Source of the DNA: Tubiluchus corallicola
Taxonomy: Eukaryota > Priapulida > Priapulimorpha > Priapulimorphida > Tubiluchidae
Length of the DNA stretch: 64,000 bases
NCBI GenBank assembly: GCA_030141605.1
Contig: JAQGDQ010000002.1
Coordinates: 1 to 64,000 of the forward strand
Reading direction: 5' to 3'
Positions 47,299-62,200 of the stretch are shown here, one piece after another. Within the stretch, counting starts at the first letter, position 1; the number at the start of each line of letters is the position of its first letter. The translations under genes and the position numbers were made by a program. The notes beneath the pieces are model-generated. The model saw only the letters and a list, made by a program, of their open reading frames with translations, was not told the origin of the DNA and ran no database searches.

Positions 47299-50200
47299 TG
47301 CGTGCGATACCTCAGGGCTACAGTTCCAATAACGGCACCTTTTATTTGCCGTTTTTTCGCCGAACTCATGCTTCTTATTTTTAGAGAAACAGGATCTCGC
47401 GAGGGTGGTGACAGTAATGCTTGGATAGCCCGTTTAACAGAGGGTTTTGAGAGGTTATTTAGAATTGGCGAGAACACTTTCCCGGACCTATCAGCCAAAA
47501 TATGGCGAAAAACTGCACAAGTATCCTTCAGGGAACGGGAACATGCAGTGGTGGTGCCGGCAATGACTAGATAACCCGTTTAGCGGTGGGTGTTGTAGGG
47601 TTATGGAGCGCGGTAAGAATGACACAGGTGAAATGGTACCAAAGGAAAAAATGGCACGGGAAAAATAGCACAAATGGAAAAGTAGGTAAAAATTACACAG
47701 CAAAAAGTGGCACAAATAGAAAAGTAAGTAAAAATGGCACAGGAAAAATAGCACTAATAGAAAAGTAGTTAGAAATGACACGGGGTATTGCTTTGATACA
47801 GACCATTTCAGTAATAAGAAAATGATTAAAATAAGGGAGAACTTCAAAAGGAGGCCGCTGTTCAAGCGGTTAAGCATGTAACTTACATACGAGGTCTGTT
47901 TCGCAGAAAGTGTTTTTCAAGGAAAAATCCATTTCTCTGAAAAAAGAACTTCCCTGAAAATATTTTTTCCTAGAAAACTCGTTTCACAGAAAAAAATTTC
48001 CCCGAAAGATTTTTTAAGAGAAAAATCACGGTTACGTTTTTAATTACTAAATCTGTTTTAGTAGGATAAAGGCTTCGGTTTCTCTCTTTCTGTTTACTTC
48101 TTCCTCTTTACCTCCTCCCTTTCTGCCCTTCTCTTCCTTTCGTCAAGTCAGCTTAGCACACGTTATAGATAGCGTTACACAGTTCTCCAAGCGAGAATTT
48201 TTCGAAATGGAATCTGGAACGAACTCTTAGTTGCTTGTCCTGGTGGAGATAATAAAAAAGAAGTACTGAACACTCCCTCCGAAACCTCCACGAAGTGTTT
48301 CACGAAACAAACAAACAAACAAACATAACTTCCTTGGCAGAGGTAAAAATAATTACCCCTACAGTAACCCTAACCCTAAACATATATTTTACTAAGTGTG
48401 CATTTCTCTGTGCCATTTTTACCTGAAGGAAATCTCGCTAAATATAATGTACCATGCTTTGTCCCAAAGAAGTCTTTTGAATTCGACTAATTTTGCTTGA
48501 TCTGTGAAATACGTTTTAATTTATCGACCTAATATTTACTTTATTACCATATTTGTAAAATTTTGTATACCGTATATTGTACTTTTGTCTTTCTTTCTTG
48601 TACTACAGAATTTGGTGTACATATTTGTTCGTTTTACTTCGTTGAGAGCTTGACTGGCGAGCCTCTCACTCGGTCACATTTCAAGCGTCTGCGAGGTTTG
48701 TCATTTGATTGAAATCATTTTTGGAAGTCCAAAACGAGCCTTACCCACAATGAGACTGGGAGTAAGGTCAGAGTTGCTGTAGTTCACGTGCATATGTGTC
48801 TCGGTCCAATCGAATTCAAGTGTCTACAGCATGTCATTTGGGGTTCGGCTAGTATCGTTTACAACCATTGGAAAAATCAGACATTTTTAAAGGAAACGCA
48901 AAGTAATTATTTGTCCTTAATAATCGTTTAACCAGATATCATCAAATCTCAATAGACTTTTTACCCTCTCCTATATAGCCACCGCTTAATAGTATTTGTT
49001 TGGCGTAGTTCAAGCCGCTAACGCTAAAACGGATGAAGAGATAAGCAACGATGTTACGCCATGCATTAATTACCATTAGTTTACTACAGGGATACATGAG
49101 TACATTAGCACATTTAGACAGTTGTACCGTGCTCAGTAGCTCAGTAACATTAAAACTGGAGTGTTCGTGGTTTGCGTTTGTCAGAATATCTCTACAGAAT
49201 ATCGCTTCTGGCGCGCAGAAATTTTTGGAGTCATAGACATGCTTAGTGATTAATTGATTTAGTCGAAAACAATCAACTATTAACCCAGTAAATTATATTA
49301 GTGATTGTAGGTCTGTCAGTAACTCGGTAGCAACAGACTTTTTGCTCGAAGTAAATTAGATTACTGATTGCTGTTAACTTGTTAAGATTTTGCCATAGCA
49401 TAATCTTCTTGAATTTCTTTGTTTATTATTATTACTGTTTGGTACTAATAGCCCCAAAGGCGCCAAAAAAAGTTTGAGAGCATACATGTACAAGCGAGGA
49501 TTATGAAACTCACAGCGTGAATAGCTGTGGGTTGGAAAACATTACAAAATTTGATTTCTATTAGCAACGTCAAAAGACGAAGATGGCAAACTCTTTAGCC
49601 TCAGAAACAATACCCAACCACTTGTTTTAATACTCTTTCAATAAAATTATTTAATAGGTCAAAACTGTAAAACTTTTACGACAACATTTTTGGTAAATTA
49701 AAAGCTCAAAAAATCATGGTGTCGCACATCGACATTAAACCAGCGTGAAATAAGAATTCAGGACAGCGACTCTAAGTTGTTGGAGTTTGAAACATTTAAC
49801 GACTGACTACCATGTTTTAGAACGTCTGGAGCTGCAGCTGTCAGACTGGGCATCACATCAGCTGACCTAGCATGTTTAGTTTTGAGAATGCTGTGTATAT
49901 GATAGCCGTATTTTGTACAGTATTGTTGCCATTTTATTGCATCTTTCCGGCCTACTTTCTGCTTATTTACGTTTTCCCAAATTTGCCAACAGCCAAAAAT
50001 CTTTTCGCAATAGAATCTTGCATGATCAATGCAGCCCTGTCATTTTGCTGGGCTTCTTTTCCGATGTGTTTGCTCAGCCATAAAGCAAATTAAATTCTAC
50101 AACTGTGCTGGCATTTTGCGGCTTATTTATTCCCAGCTGTCAATCCAAATACTGATCGGTGCATGGCATTCCGCTCAATATGCGTTGATTGTGCGTGTAG

Positions 50201-53200
50201 TCGATGTAGGTTACTAATTTGCATCTTTTCTGTGGTATAGACAGTTTTTGGACATAAAACACTCCCCTACCGCTTTACCGTTCTTCTTCCCCCTGTCTCT
50301 CTCTATCTCCCTCCGTCCCCCCTCTCTCTGTCTCTCTCTCTCTCCCCCCTTCTTTTTGTTTGTCTTGATCCCCTTCTTTTTGTTTGTCTTGAGTCGCTAG
50401 TGTTAAAACAAATTTACGTATTTTTCTTTTAGAAAATTACGTAATATTTAAGACATTAAGATAAGCCTGAAAAAAATCATTGACGACACCCGTATGATTT
50501 TGATACTGTCCGTTGAGTCTCGATGGTTTTTCGCGCTACTTCTAGCCACGTAATTCGTGATCTTTCAGCCAGCGGTTTTCTCGACGTTTCTTCCCTTGGG
50601 GATTCGCCGATGTTTGTTTAAATTGGAATTTTGCGTTACTGTGTACCCCGCGATGATTATCAAAGTTTGGTCTGTGCGCTCTAGAGCTTCTTGTGCATTG
50701 AAGGAATGAAACCCGTTTGCCATTCCGTTTTATTGTGGTAAAATAATGTATGAATGTAAAGAACCGGGTAATACTAGAAAAGTGCAGTTTTATCTGCAGA
50801 AAGCAATTATGCGCGTCAGCTGAAGCCCGAATGAGAACTCGCAAATTTTATTCTATTATACTTTATTAATTAAGGATTTTTTTAATTAAACATTTTTTTC
50901 GTGAGAAGTAATATGCACAAGTTTTTACTCTTGTCGGCTAAAGACGTAGAACCTAAATCAGTGGAATAATAATAGGGAAAGATATCAACGACAGTCATAA
51001 GTGCGAGTTGTACTTATTTTATTATTATCTAAATGCTTATAAAAAGTTTTTTTCCAAAAAAACCCAAGACTCGTTGGGGGACGTGGGGGGAAAAGAAATA
51101 ACCGTAGTTGCAGCTGTCCTAAATATTATTAAATAAAATGAGCAGAACAGAACATTTTCTTAGTTTTTATCCAGAACCGTTCTGTTTTGTTTTTATCCAG
51201 CAACTGTTTTGTTTTTGCTGTAACTTCTTGAAGAAAACTCTGAAAATACAAAATTCTCAGCAAATTAAACTAAAGTAAACTGGACACAGATATATGCTTA
51301 CAGTATGTTTGGACAAAATACTTGTGTTACCGTTCCCATTCATAGTGCAATTCGTCTTGCTTGTTTCAGTCTTCGTAACATTAAAGTTTATGTTGTTTGC
51401 AGAATTGTAGTTCTACTTGATTATTCATTATCCTCTGTGGTGCCAAAACCTCCATGTGCCTACTGTATACCAATATGATTTTGATTTTTTCATGAACATG
51501 TTCATGGTTAGGTGAGACATTTATATTACGCACAGATGCATACATGACACAAACAATGAAACAAAATTATTTTTAGTCAGTTTATAGATGTCTGAACTAA
51601 TAACGTGTGGTTTCGCTGTGTGGTGGGATGAATATTTATGGCAGTCTGTCACTCTCTGTTGAAGCGGATCTGGTCTACATCGTATATAGAAAATCAATCA
51701 CATTGAAGAGCGTGGCCTATAATTGTGATAGCCATTGGAAGAATCCACTGTTGTGAATACACTCTGTATTTGTTCGTCTCACGTGAGCACTGTACAAGAA
51801 TAAACGTGAATATTAGGGTGAGAGGCTTTGAGGTAAATACCAAAGCATTTGCAGGGAATAGGTGCCCGTGAAGTCTATTCAAGTTTATTCACTACAAGTT
51901 GTAATACCACTTACTGGACTTTTTAAATCTGATCACTGTTTAGCATTTAAAGTGTCCAAGTTGATGAAGTTGTTATAATAAACACATATTGGTAGCTACA
52001 TGTATTTTCGTGTTTGCTTAGGCGCCCGTGCATCATTAATTAGTTTATTCAATTTCAATTTTTATTTTGTACTAAAATTTTTTGTAAATACACCAATATT
52101 ATATCCACGATCACCGCCTTGCTCGCGGACAATGGAAAAGTCTGCATGTTTAATAGGACCGATCTAGCCATTATTTGTGATGTCTGTAGCTTATCTGCCA
52201 TCGCTGACGATATCTCACAGTTAAAAAGCGGTATTCCACTTGTTTGGTATTTAAAACATTTCATTTTTGACTGCAACAAACTGTGTGTTCCTAACCCATT
52301 TCGTGTAAATATTTACTTAGAAACAAGTTTACTTTATACATATTTAGCAACACTTTCGGATTGGGCCCAGTTTAAATATTTACGCACCTAATCATTTTGA
52401 AATTAGTTCGAGTCATTATTCGAGTAAAGCATTAAACGAGAAAGTAGCCATACGGGTTCGTATTGGAACAGAAAACCTGGGAAAGACAAACTAGTGCCTT
52501 TCGTTGTACAGTGCTCTGGGACAACAGATTACAGATGACATATATTACAGCAGCTCATATCATGTCACATATCAATCAATGAGCACTGTGATGAATCATC
52601 GTCACTAAAGCACAGCTGTTGCAGTGCAAACACACTAACATTATTCGCTATTTTATTGCCTCTAAAACTGACCTAAATAACAGTAATTGCTAGTAAGGTC
52701 TTTTATTGGTAATGCTATACAGAGTTTTTTTGTTTTATAATCAGTTGTATTAAGGAATCAATCTTTTTAGCAATTTTGTAACTGTAAACCGTGCACATTG
52801 ATTTATTGTTATTTGCAACACACATATGGTCTGGGAGACTGAGACTGAAAGATGTGGCTAATTTTCCTATTTCTATAGAGCCACAACAGCATTAGAGTCT
52901 GCTTGTAAGGTTTTCTGTATTAATAAATAATGCAATTTAAGTCAAACTTGGAGTTTTACAGAATATAAATGCTTATATACTGTGTGTATGTCTTCGCTAT
53001 TTGCGTTTTTATTAAGTGAGACTTGGTCCACGTCTAATGTCTATATTTTCTCTTGTTTATTACTGTAAACATTTGCCTGTGGGCCAAAGTTGTCATCTAA
53101 TGCTCTATGAAGTTATTGATTGGGCTGGCAAGGCATCATTTACCATTTATATGTGATCCTAAAGCGATATACATAATTATTTATATCCAGTTCATTTAAA

Positions 53201-56200
53201 CATACACGATTAATTACATGAAAATATAACATTGTTTAGTATGGATGTTAAATTAGTAAAATTAATAATGTAAATACGAAGAACGAAGATTGTAAACATA
53301 TATTGCAGCTTTTTAACTCATAAACGTAAAAAAGTCTTACAAATTTTTCCACTCTGGTATATATGCGGTACCAGTCAATTTTGGTTTTTAGTTTCCTTGT
53401 AATTGAATACTTGTGGGTTTGATTAAAAAACAATGATTCCGTCACCTGCAGCTTAGTGAGAAGGCTTTGCTTCATTTTGCAATTGAGAAAGGAGTAGATC
53501 TATTTTATTGCTAGCAGCTGGTCAAGTAAACTGTGATGTCTTTGCTGGGTCTGTGTCACAAGACACTTCTTCATTTGATTCCTTTCGTTTGTTTGTTCTT
53601 CATTTAACTCAGTCTGAGTCTCTCTAATCTTCATCTACTCCTGCTTCACATCCATCCGTGTGCTCAATCATTCATTCATTCGTTAAACTATTCGTTGGAT
53701 AACTCGTTCCTTGATTCATTTCTCAGTTCATTTTTACCCATTTCTTCAATTTAGCTGACATTATTCTACTCGTAAATTCAATTGATAAAAACTAAAACAT
53801 TCGCAGCTGTGTCGGTTTCGTTCAGCATTTTAGACAATGCCTTCGTGCATTTCATTTTGTAGGTAATGGCTACACAAATGCGGCTTCCTAGATATATCTG
53901 GTTCATCGCAATACTTCTTTTATTTAGTGACACAAGGGTGAAATTAATCTTAGCCTTACCCTCCCAATGGAGCCCAAATGGTGGTAGTAGCGATCGACGA
54001 CGGGTATATATAATATATACACAATAATATATATATATATATATTAAAGCCATTTATTTTCCCCAGGAGTAGCTCCAAGTGGTTTGCTGCGAGTGATGAC
54101 ATTTGTGGCAAGTGCAGGAGGACTACCATCAAATGAAACAACAATTGCGGAGTTACTGAAGGAAGCTGGATATAACACTGGTATTGTAGGTAAGACTTTT
54201 TGTGCATTATTTTTATAGGCACGATTTCTACACAATGCATTTGTTTGCATTGTTTTAGTAACCTTAAATCACATATATGTTACATATATTACACTCGGGT
54301 ATTATATCTTATTTATATATGTGTTACGTAATTATGATATCACATCCGTCAGTGGATCCCTGCCTATAAATTACTTTTTCTGAACATTCTTACATCTTGC
54401 CTTACATTTAACACTCAATAACAAATGGAAAGATTTAGGACTAGTTAATATACTATAAATGTATTATAATTTTTACGTTGGCCATCATTTGGCAGTAAAA
54501 ATTATACATGCTTACGAAATCAGACAGCGAGGAAAGTAATGAAGATTATGTTTTAATTATAATTTGTTAAAAAATTATTGCTTAAAAATAATAATGGTAA
54601 CATATCCATGCTGCGAATGCGATAACATTAATAAGATAGCTATATAGATCTCAATAAATCTGATAAGTGTAACAAAGTGCCATACAAACGTACACGTCTA
54701 TGTGCAAGAGAGGTTATAACAGTAGATATCGCCTCCAAGAACCTACATGGCGACAAACTCACTTCTCGTATACGACACGGGCTGGCTTCTATATGCGCCG
54801 CTTCTGATATGATTCAGATCCAGAGGCGCCTTGTTACATTTCCCCCTTAAGACCGGACGTTCACAAAGATCGCAGGAGTCAACTTACGGACGACTTTTTT
54901 TTAAACGTCTTACCTTTCTTCCCCTCCAAAACAAAATACAGTGCAATGCAATGCAATACTGCACAAAACAATTCGCATTCTATGTGGGAAACTGTAACAT
55001 CAAGCACAACAGTTGCTCGTTGTACTTATGCTGTCATGACAAAAATCCTGACATTGTTACGTTACATGTTCTCAGTCTTCAAGTCATGTCTTCGTGGGTC
55101 TCGTGATAGTAAAAGTTGAAAGTGCTGAGTAATCATTTGGCTGAGTTTTACCATAATAAACTTATACAACCACATCCGGTTCTCACACTAAAGAAATCAA
55201 AGTTGTGCTATTGTATACACAACTAGCCGCAAAGCATTCAATAATTTTCTTTCTCTTGTTTTGAGGATGAACGGAAGTTTAGGCTGACACCTATTGCGTA
55301 TGCGTACCTATTCCAATTAACTGCGTTGGTTTTACCCTCAATGTTCTCACTGATATTGAAAAATAAGGTGAAATCAGCAATATATTATACATAATAGTCA
55401 ATACAGTAAAGTTCACACCATCTTAAACCTAACAATTTACGAGCCTGTGTACAGGGGTCTTGAACATAAGCGTGTTTCATACAAGTAAATACATTTTAGT
55501 TTAATACTAGTGTTTATTTTTCATATCAATTGTGAAAAATTATTAATAATCTTAAATTCAGGTGTGTAGTTGCTGTTTAATCCCATAATCCCATAATAAT
55601 TATGTGGTAAATCAATGTTAAAGGAGACTAGCTTATAAATTTCCATTTTCTTGTCTATAGATGTCAACACATTATGCACAATATACCATTACTGGCACAG
55701 TCTACTAAAACGCCATTAATTAATAGAAACTAGTTTACCTTTAAAGCTGTATAACTGAAAACTATGTATTTTTTCTTACCAGAATAATTTGAATAATTGC
55801 TAGTATATTAACGATTTTAGATTAGTTGATCTATTTTAAATAAATTGCAATTTTAGCTGAACATGAATTGCTTGACTTCTTACAATTATGTGAGATAGTG
55901 GGTTAGCAATTTTATTTAGCAAACGAAATTGCGTCGTCAGCATTTTCCTGGGTTTGAACTTCTCGGATTATACGCGTTAATGGAGTTGCGCTTAACAATA
56001 ACTTTTAAAGGTGGTTAAAATTTCAAGACGGGATATCTGCAACGGTGTTGAACATGTTCATTGTTCAGTCGTCATGCTTTGTGTATCACGTAACACACTC
56101 AACTAGCTTTGACTGCACAAAGCATTTGTTTTTGCTACAGTGTAAACGGTTGCTTTATTAACCGTATTCATAGTAATTTACAATCATTAGTCAATGAATT

Positions 56201-59200
56201 ATGAATAAGCGAATAGACGTGTTAAATTGTTTAAGAAAACGCCGCATTATTAATTTTCTGCCACGTCAAGAGACGTAAGCTAACCAATTCTTTTATAAGT
56301 TTTTGCGGTGTTGCGTTTGTTATTATGAGGAAGAATGGTGTGCGTTACTCGATTCAGTGAAGTAGGTTTTATTTTGACCGTTGGTTTGCTCTTATTTATG
56401 GAAAAAAAAACGATCGTTATCAAGCCAACTTGATGACACCGTTACATTGATTTTTGTTTTCGAGTTTTGCAAAAATTAATCACTGATTTTTAACTTTGTA
56501 AGCAGTTTGTGCTGTTCAACACAAACCGAGTGTCACGGTAATCCAATTATACCTTCTTTGCTAGTGGACTCCTAATTTTTTGTAAAGTTAATAGTTTGTA
56601 AAATTAAGTGGCGATGTGGTTTTACTTCTTTCTATAAAAAATTTGTCTTTCACGACTATTTTAGCAAAAATCGTTATAACGTTATAGTCGTTATAATCGT
56701 AAATTCAGTATGTAAAACTAACCATATTTTCCATATATCCTGACATATATATTTCCCTGAAACTTCGATGTATCTTTTACTAAGTCAAACACAAAAATTA
56801 TGGAAAAACAAATTGAAATTTTAGGGTCATGTCTCTCTAATTGTGGAATTGCCCCTATTCTAATCTTTGGTAGCATTTTGTTCAAATTTTGTTTTCGAAA
56901 ATGCAGCCAAAGGGCTCAGCTAAGGTTGTCACTCGTAGTCCTTGTGAAAAAAGATTGAGATTTATTTCAAAGATTTAACACTTAATAAAAATTTGTAATA
57001 AATTAAAAGTAAAACTTAAAGTCCAAGTGATGTACACTAGGAAAATTTCTTGAAACCTTGAAAATTACAATGAGGCAAAAGGCAATAATTCAGTATATGT
57101 GGTGCTAACTGTGTCATTACATGTGTGTAAATTGCTCTAAATTTATGTGAAAATTGTCGTATGCAGAGGAGTACTTGCATACATTTAATTAGAACAATTG
57201 GTAAATAACTAAACTAGTACAGAACCACTAAATGAAAATGAAAAGGCTAACCAAAATTCAAATCTTGTGATCCGTTCACGGAGGTCCCTCTACAGGACAG
57301 GACGCACACAATGCAAAATCTATTTGTAACAACTTGTCAACTCAGATTGACTTTTGCTTATTTGCTGACTGGATAAACGATGTTTCACCAGCTTTATTTT
57401 TCAAGGGTTTTTGTTTTAATATTCGAGAGCACTCTCATACTAGTCGCACACAATAAAAAATCTGTCTGTTTCAAATTGTCTTAGACAAAATTTTCGGTTA
57501 GTATTCAGTGTAAGGTTACGTGGAGAGTTTTGTATGAAGCAAACTGTGAACATGGTTTATCAAGCCTGCAAACAAATTGTTGCAGACAGGTTTTGCATCG
57601 TTTGCTCCCTGTATCATTTTTTTAAATACCATTTTAATTTATTGCTCAAATACATGTAATGTACATTAGCAAAATACGATACAATACATACATTGTCAGA
57701 TAATGCATACATGTAAAATTGATTCCTATGCTTTGTGCAAAAGGTATTTTCAGTGATAGTAATAATAACAATAATTAATATATTTGGCATAATTGCATTA
57801 ACATAGAGTTAGCTAACTAATGAAATAGAAGTACACTGATACAAAATCACACTTAAATATTGTAATTTTCGGCAATACAAGAAAATGAAAAAAATGATAT
57901 TAGTATCTGTTTCAGCTGTTTGAATGAAAGTTTATAAAGAATAAATACTGAATGAGTTAAAAAAATTATTGAGACAAATTGTTGCTCCTCTCGTCTGTGG
58001 TCTTTGCACAAAAATCTCTCAGACAAAACCAGACCAACACACAGCAATCATTTTGGTCGCATGTCATCTAATAATTGTTTACCGAGGTTACTCATGACAC
58101 AGTTTGCCTCACACTAAAGTTGCCGTGTGCGGCAAAATTTTCTCTCAGGTTTTTTACCGCGACTAACATATGTACCTGCATAATACACCCAAGTCTGATT
58201 CTTTTGATTAAAAAACATAAAACAAAGACAAACAAGCAAACGCTCAAAAATGTACCTGTTTTGGTATTATATTGATTAGCAGAAGACTCACACTGTTCAT
58301 TAAATACAATTATAATCAATATTTCACGAATATTCTACATAGCTATCCAGGAGTACATAAATGATTGAATACAGAGTTTAGAAGAGTTTTATAAGGTTTG
58401 AGCAAGTCACCTAAAAATTTATAACCTTATAAACGTCTATATGTGATAACAATTGTACATTATAATTCAAGTAATGCCTTGATCGTTAACTTTCATAATA
58501 CATTAATTAGAACTGCAAATGAGGGTTACCATGCAGCACGGTAGTACATGTATCAGCAGCCCTGAACTGTAGCTCCGAGTGCGTCCAGAAAGATAACAAT
58601 TCAGTTATTTCTTAAAGAATAGGATAACCGTCACAACGCATACTTGTAATTTAAATACTTTGCATGTAGTTGTGGCACTACGTAGGGCAAATCATATTGT
58701 AAAATACAGATAATACATAGCGAATCACATTTGGACGGGCGCAAACATTTGTCCTGTAATTAGTAAATGAGGATTCTACCAGCGCACTTCATTAATCATT
58801 AAATAGGAGGATGTCAATATATACATAAGCAAATTTCCTGGTGAGTCCCATATCTTTGAAGTTTGGTCACCAATTTATAGAATGCACTACTGAGTCAAAT
58901 GCATAAGCATTATCAAAAAGTTCAAGTTTTGAACTATTATATATTACCAAGGCTTCCGAAAAGTTGGTGAACGGTTTTTGGTAAACCAGTGCTACAACTT
59001 TATAACTAGTTTTTCTAAAAAATAATTAAGAAATGCATCTTTTTAATTTTATGCATATTTGCATAACTTTATTTGTTAATGTGAGTGATTGAGATAAATC
59101 AGTAACTATGTGTGAAGCTGTGAAGGATCATCAACTTTATAACTTTGCTCTCTGTTAGCAACCAAGCTTTGGTATAAACGTAAGTTAAAGCTGTGACTAA

Positions 59201-62200
59201 AATCTCGAAAATGCTAAATAGTGAATGCACACTATTCATCGTTCTTGTGGCTTGTTTGACTAATGAAATGTTTGATACCCCAGCAGCAGTGTGACAGGTA
59301 ACATACCTGCATCAGTACTTATCTTATACATCAGCAAGAAATTTGTATGATTTTACGTGCAGAGTTTTTGGTATCATAATTTTTATCTACATGATTAGAC
59401 CTAACTGTTGTTGTTGTTTTATTGTTTTGCAAAGCAGTAGTGGAGTAATTAATTTTTGTTTTTCCAGGGAAGTGGCATTTGGGTGTTAGCTGCAAACGCA
59501 TTGATGATTTTTGCCATCATCCGCTCAAGCAAGGTTTTGACTATTTTTATGGTTTACCTTTGACAAACTTGAAAGACTTTGGTGGTGACGGCAATACTGT
59601 CATGCTGATGGCTAAACCAAATATGAACATCGGATTGGGATGCTCCGTATTTGTTGCAATACTTGCCACATTCATGCTTCGGCGCAAGCAAATGATGGGC
59701 TCCGTCGCATTCTACACTCTTCTGTTTTTCGTTACAATTCCTCCCGGTATATTCTTTCTCGTCATGTGTGATATGACATTCATAAACAGTTTAATAATGC
59801 ATAACTACGAATACATTGAACAGCCCATTCGTTTTGACAACCTTTCTCAGAGACTTGTGAATGAGGCTGTCAATTTTTTGCATGAGAAAGCTCAAGAGAA
59901 GGAACCTTTTCTGTTGTTTATGTCGTTTGTACAGGTTCACACTTTTCTACATACAGCAGAAAGGTAAACTTAACTTTTAGTAACATTTAAATTAGGAAAT
60001 AAATCATTCCTTGCTTAATGTTCTCATACTTTGATATTTTTCAGCAATTCCGGTGTTCCTTTGTTCCTTAAAAGTTATCGGAGAAGACAAAAACACATGA
60101 AAAAAATCAATTTATTTTATATAGCCATATGTAAAAGAGAGTGTTGTACGAAATGCAAGCTTCATTACAATCTTATGCTATTGTGAATGTTGTGTACATT
60201 ACTCTTCCGTATTCGGTATTATGAATGTTGTGTGCATTACACCTCTGTGTGCATCTTAAAGTGTATAATTCAGCAGAGACTGACTGGCTAGGGTACTTTA
60301 AATCCACTTGAGTTATTGACAGATAAGTGCATGCTTCAGCTGGTGATTGTTTCATTATTTATTAATGCGTAATGTAGAGACTGAGTAGTACTTGCACTTC
60401 TGGAAGTATTAACTATTAATGTTTAATGGCTCCACTTCGAATTCCCTCTGTGCACAGTGCAAGTGAGCTTAAGTGACTGCAAGAAGAATTTCTTGCACAT
60501 ATTGTCCAAATACAAAGTAGAACTAACTAAATGATAGATAATTCTTAGCATAAATTAAAATCTCTGAAAAAAATTGCTGATGAGGTTAAAAATTAGATAG
60601 TTTACAATTAACCAGTGACATTGTTCATATATTTGTTATAAATGTTATAAATGCTTATTATTAACAGTAGTTCTGTGCATGGGCTTTTTTACATTTATTA
60701 CATATACGTCATCAGGCTGCTTAAGATAATAGCTTTATCTGAATATTAAATGAGATCATGGTTTCGTATTATGATTGTTGTATGTCCTAAAAAAATTATC
60801 AATGAACATTAATTTGGTCCAGGCACATAGATGAACTTGAAAGCTCCAGTCTTCCCTTTTTTCTTTTCAAGGTTTTTTTTTGTAATCAGTCAAGTATGGC
60901 AATGAACCACTGTCAACTCTAGCTTGTAGACCCTAGCATAGAGACAAATAACCTTGCCAAGCAATAGCTTTTCATTTCAATATCTAATACAGCGTTTGTT
61001 TTATTCCTAGATTTAGAGGATTGAGCAGTCACGGTCGGTATGGTGACAATGTTGAAGAACTAGATTGGAGTGTTGGCGAGATTCTTAACACACTACATAA
61101 ACTAGGAATAGATAACAACACTATTGTTTACTTTACATCTGATCAGGGTGGTCATGTAGAAGAGAGAGGCTTAGATGGGCAGCGGGAAGGTGGTTGGAAT
61201 GGGCCGTTTAAAGGTATTGTGGTACTTACCTGATATTAAAGTCTTTTCTCTTTTTTAATTTCAAAATGAAAACATTTCGGCTGTTTGCTAGCGCTGTTCG
61301 AACTTTCAAAGAGTTCTTATTAATTGTTTTGTCACTCATTGAAACTCGACAGCACTAATCATCATGACATTCAGAATATGATAATTTAACTGGAAGCAAT
61401 GAAGATCAAAGGTTTATATCTGTAACAATAATCTGTAAAAAAAATAAATTGTTCAAAAAACACATTTGGTGCTGCAAAAATTGAAGGTCAAACTGTTATT
61501 TTGTAATTAATAAATACATTAAATAGTGATTACAACTTCAGAACTCAGAAGCAGTTTTTAAGATTTCTTATCCTGAAGCAGGTTACTGCTTCTTAAATGA
61601 AAGCGGGCAAATAGCCTTTGATGTCTGCAGTATTGTGTGATATACACATTTTCAGTTTACTTTTTTAATAAAATTTTCTTGGAAGATATTTAAGAGGAGG
61701 AGGAGTGAAAGGGTATTTAAAATGTTTTCCTTGCTTACACTGTAAAGTATTTTTTAAAGAAGTGCTTTAGTAATTGTTGTTTAACTACTTTAGTAATTGT
61801 TTAACTACAAATTTGGAAATTTAAAGTACACCAGATTTTAATTATACGGTTCTACTTGCTAATGGACAAGAAAAGAGACTTAATGAAGTTCATGTACGTT
61901 TCAGAAACATCAGCTAGAAAGATTGTATTGGTTGTTGCCAGTCTTGTGAGTTTCGTACATTAAGAGAAGTTTCCTTTTGTTTTTATTTTAAATCCACCTG
62001 CACAACTGCCCCCAAGTGTATTATTATATCATACCATGCTGCAAGTGTTGAATATAACATAAATTCACAGGAAATTGCTGCTAGCAGTCAGTACATTATG
62101 GCAAATAATGTTGTAAGTAAAATCTATGAATTTTCTGATAATTAAAAACATTTGACACAGTAAAATTCTTTTCCAACTTCCACGAAACTCAGTGTTTGTC

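Larger units (their letters stand above)
44401..54066. other. Rest of sulfatase intron 1
   Basis: Intron 1 is nearly 11 kb (43093-54066). Beyond the LINE and MITE it contains a TG/CGTG microsatellite (47,246-47,306), repeat copy C (47,612-48,423), a CT-rich patch with a direct duplication of CCCCTTCTTTTTGTTTGTCTTGA (50,340-50,392) and a TA-rich run just before exon 2. The segment 47,310-47,600 is more GC-rich than its surroundings and unexplained. No other exon or RNA gene is recognised. Confidence 0.45.

Noticed and set aside
47248-47574. Frame beginning with a Val/Cys/Arg run
   Set aside because: The start is a TG/CGTG microsatellite; only the GC-rich part after it was kept as an observation.
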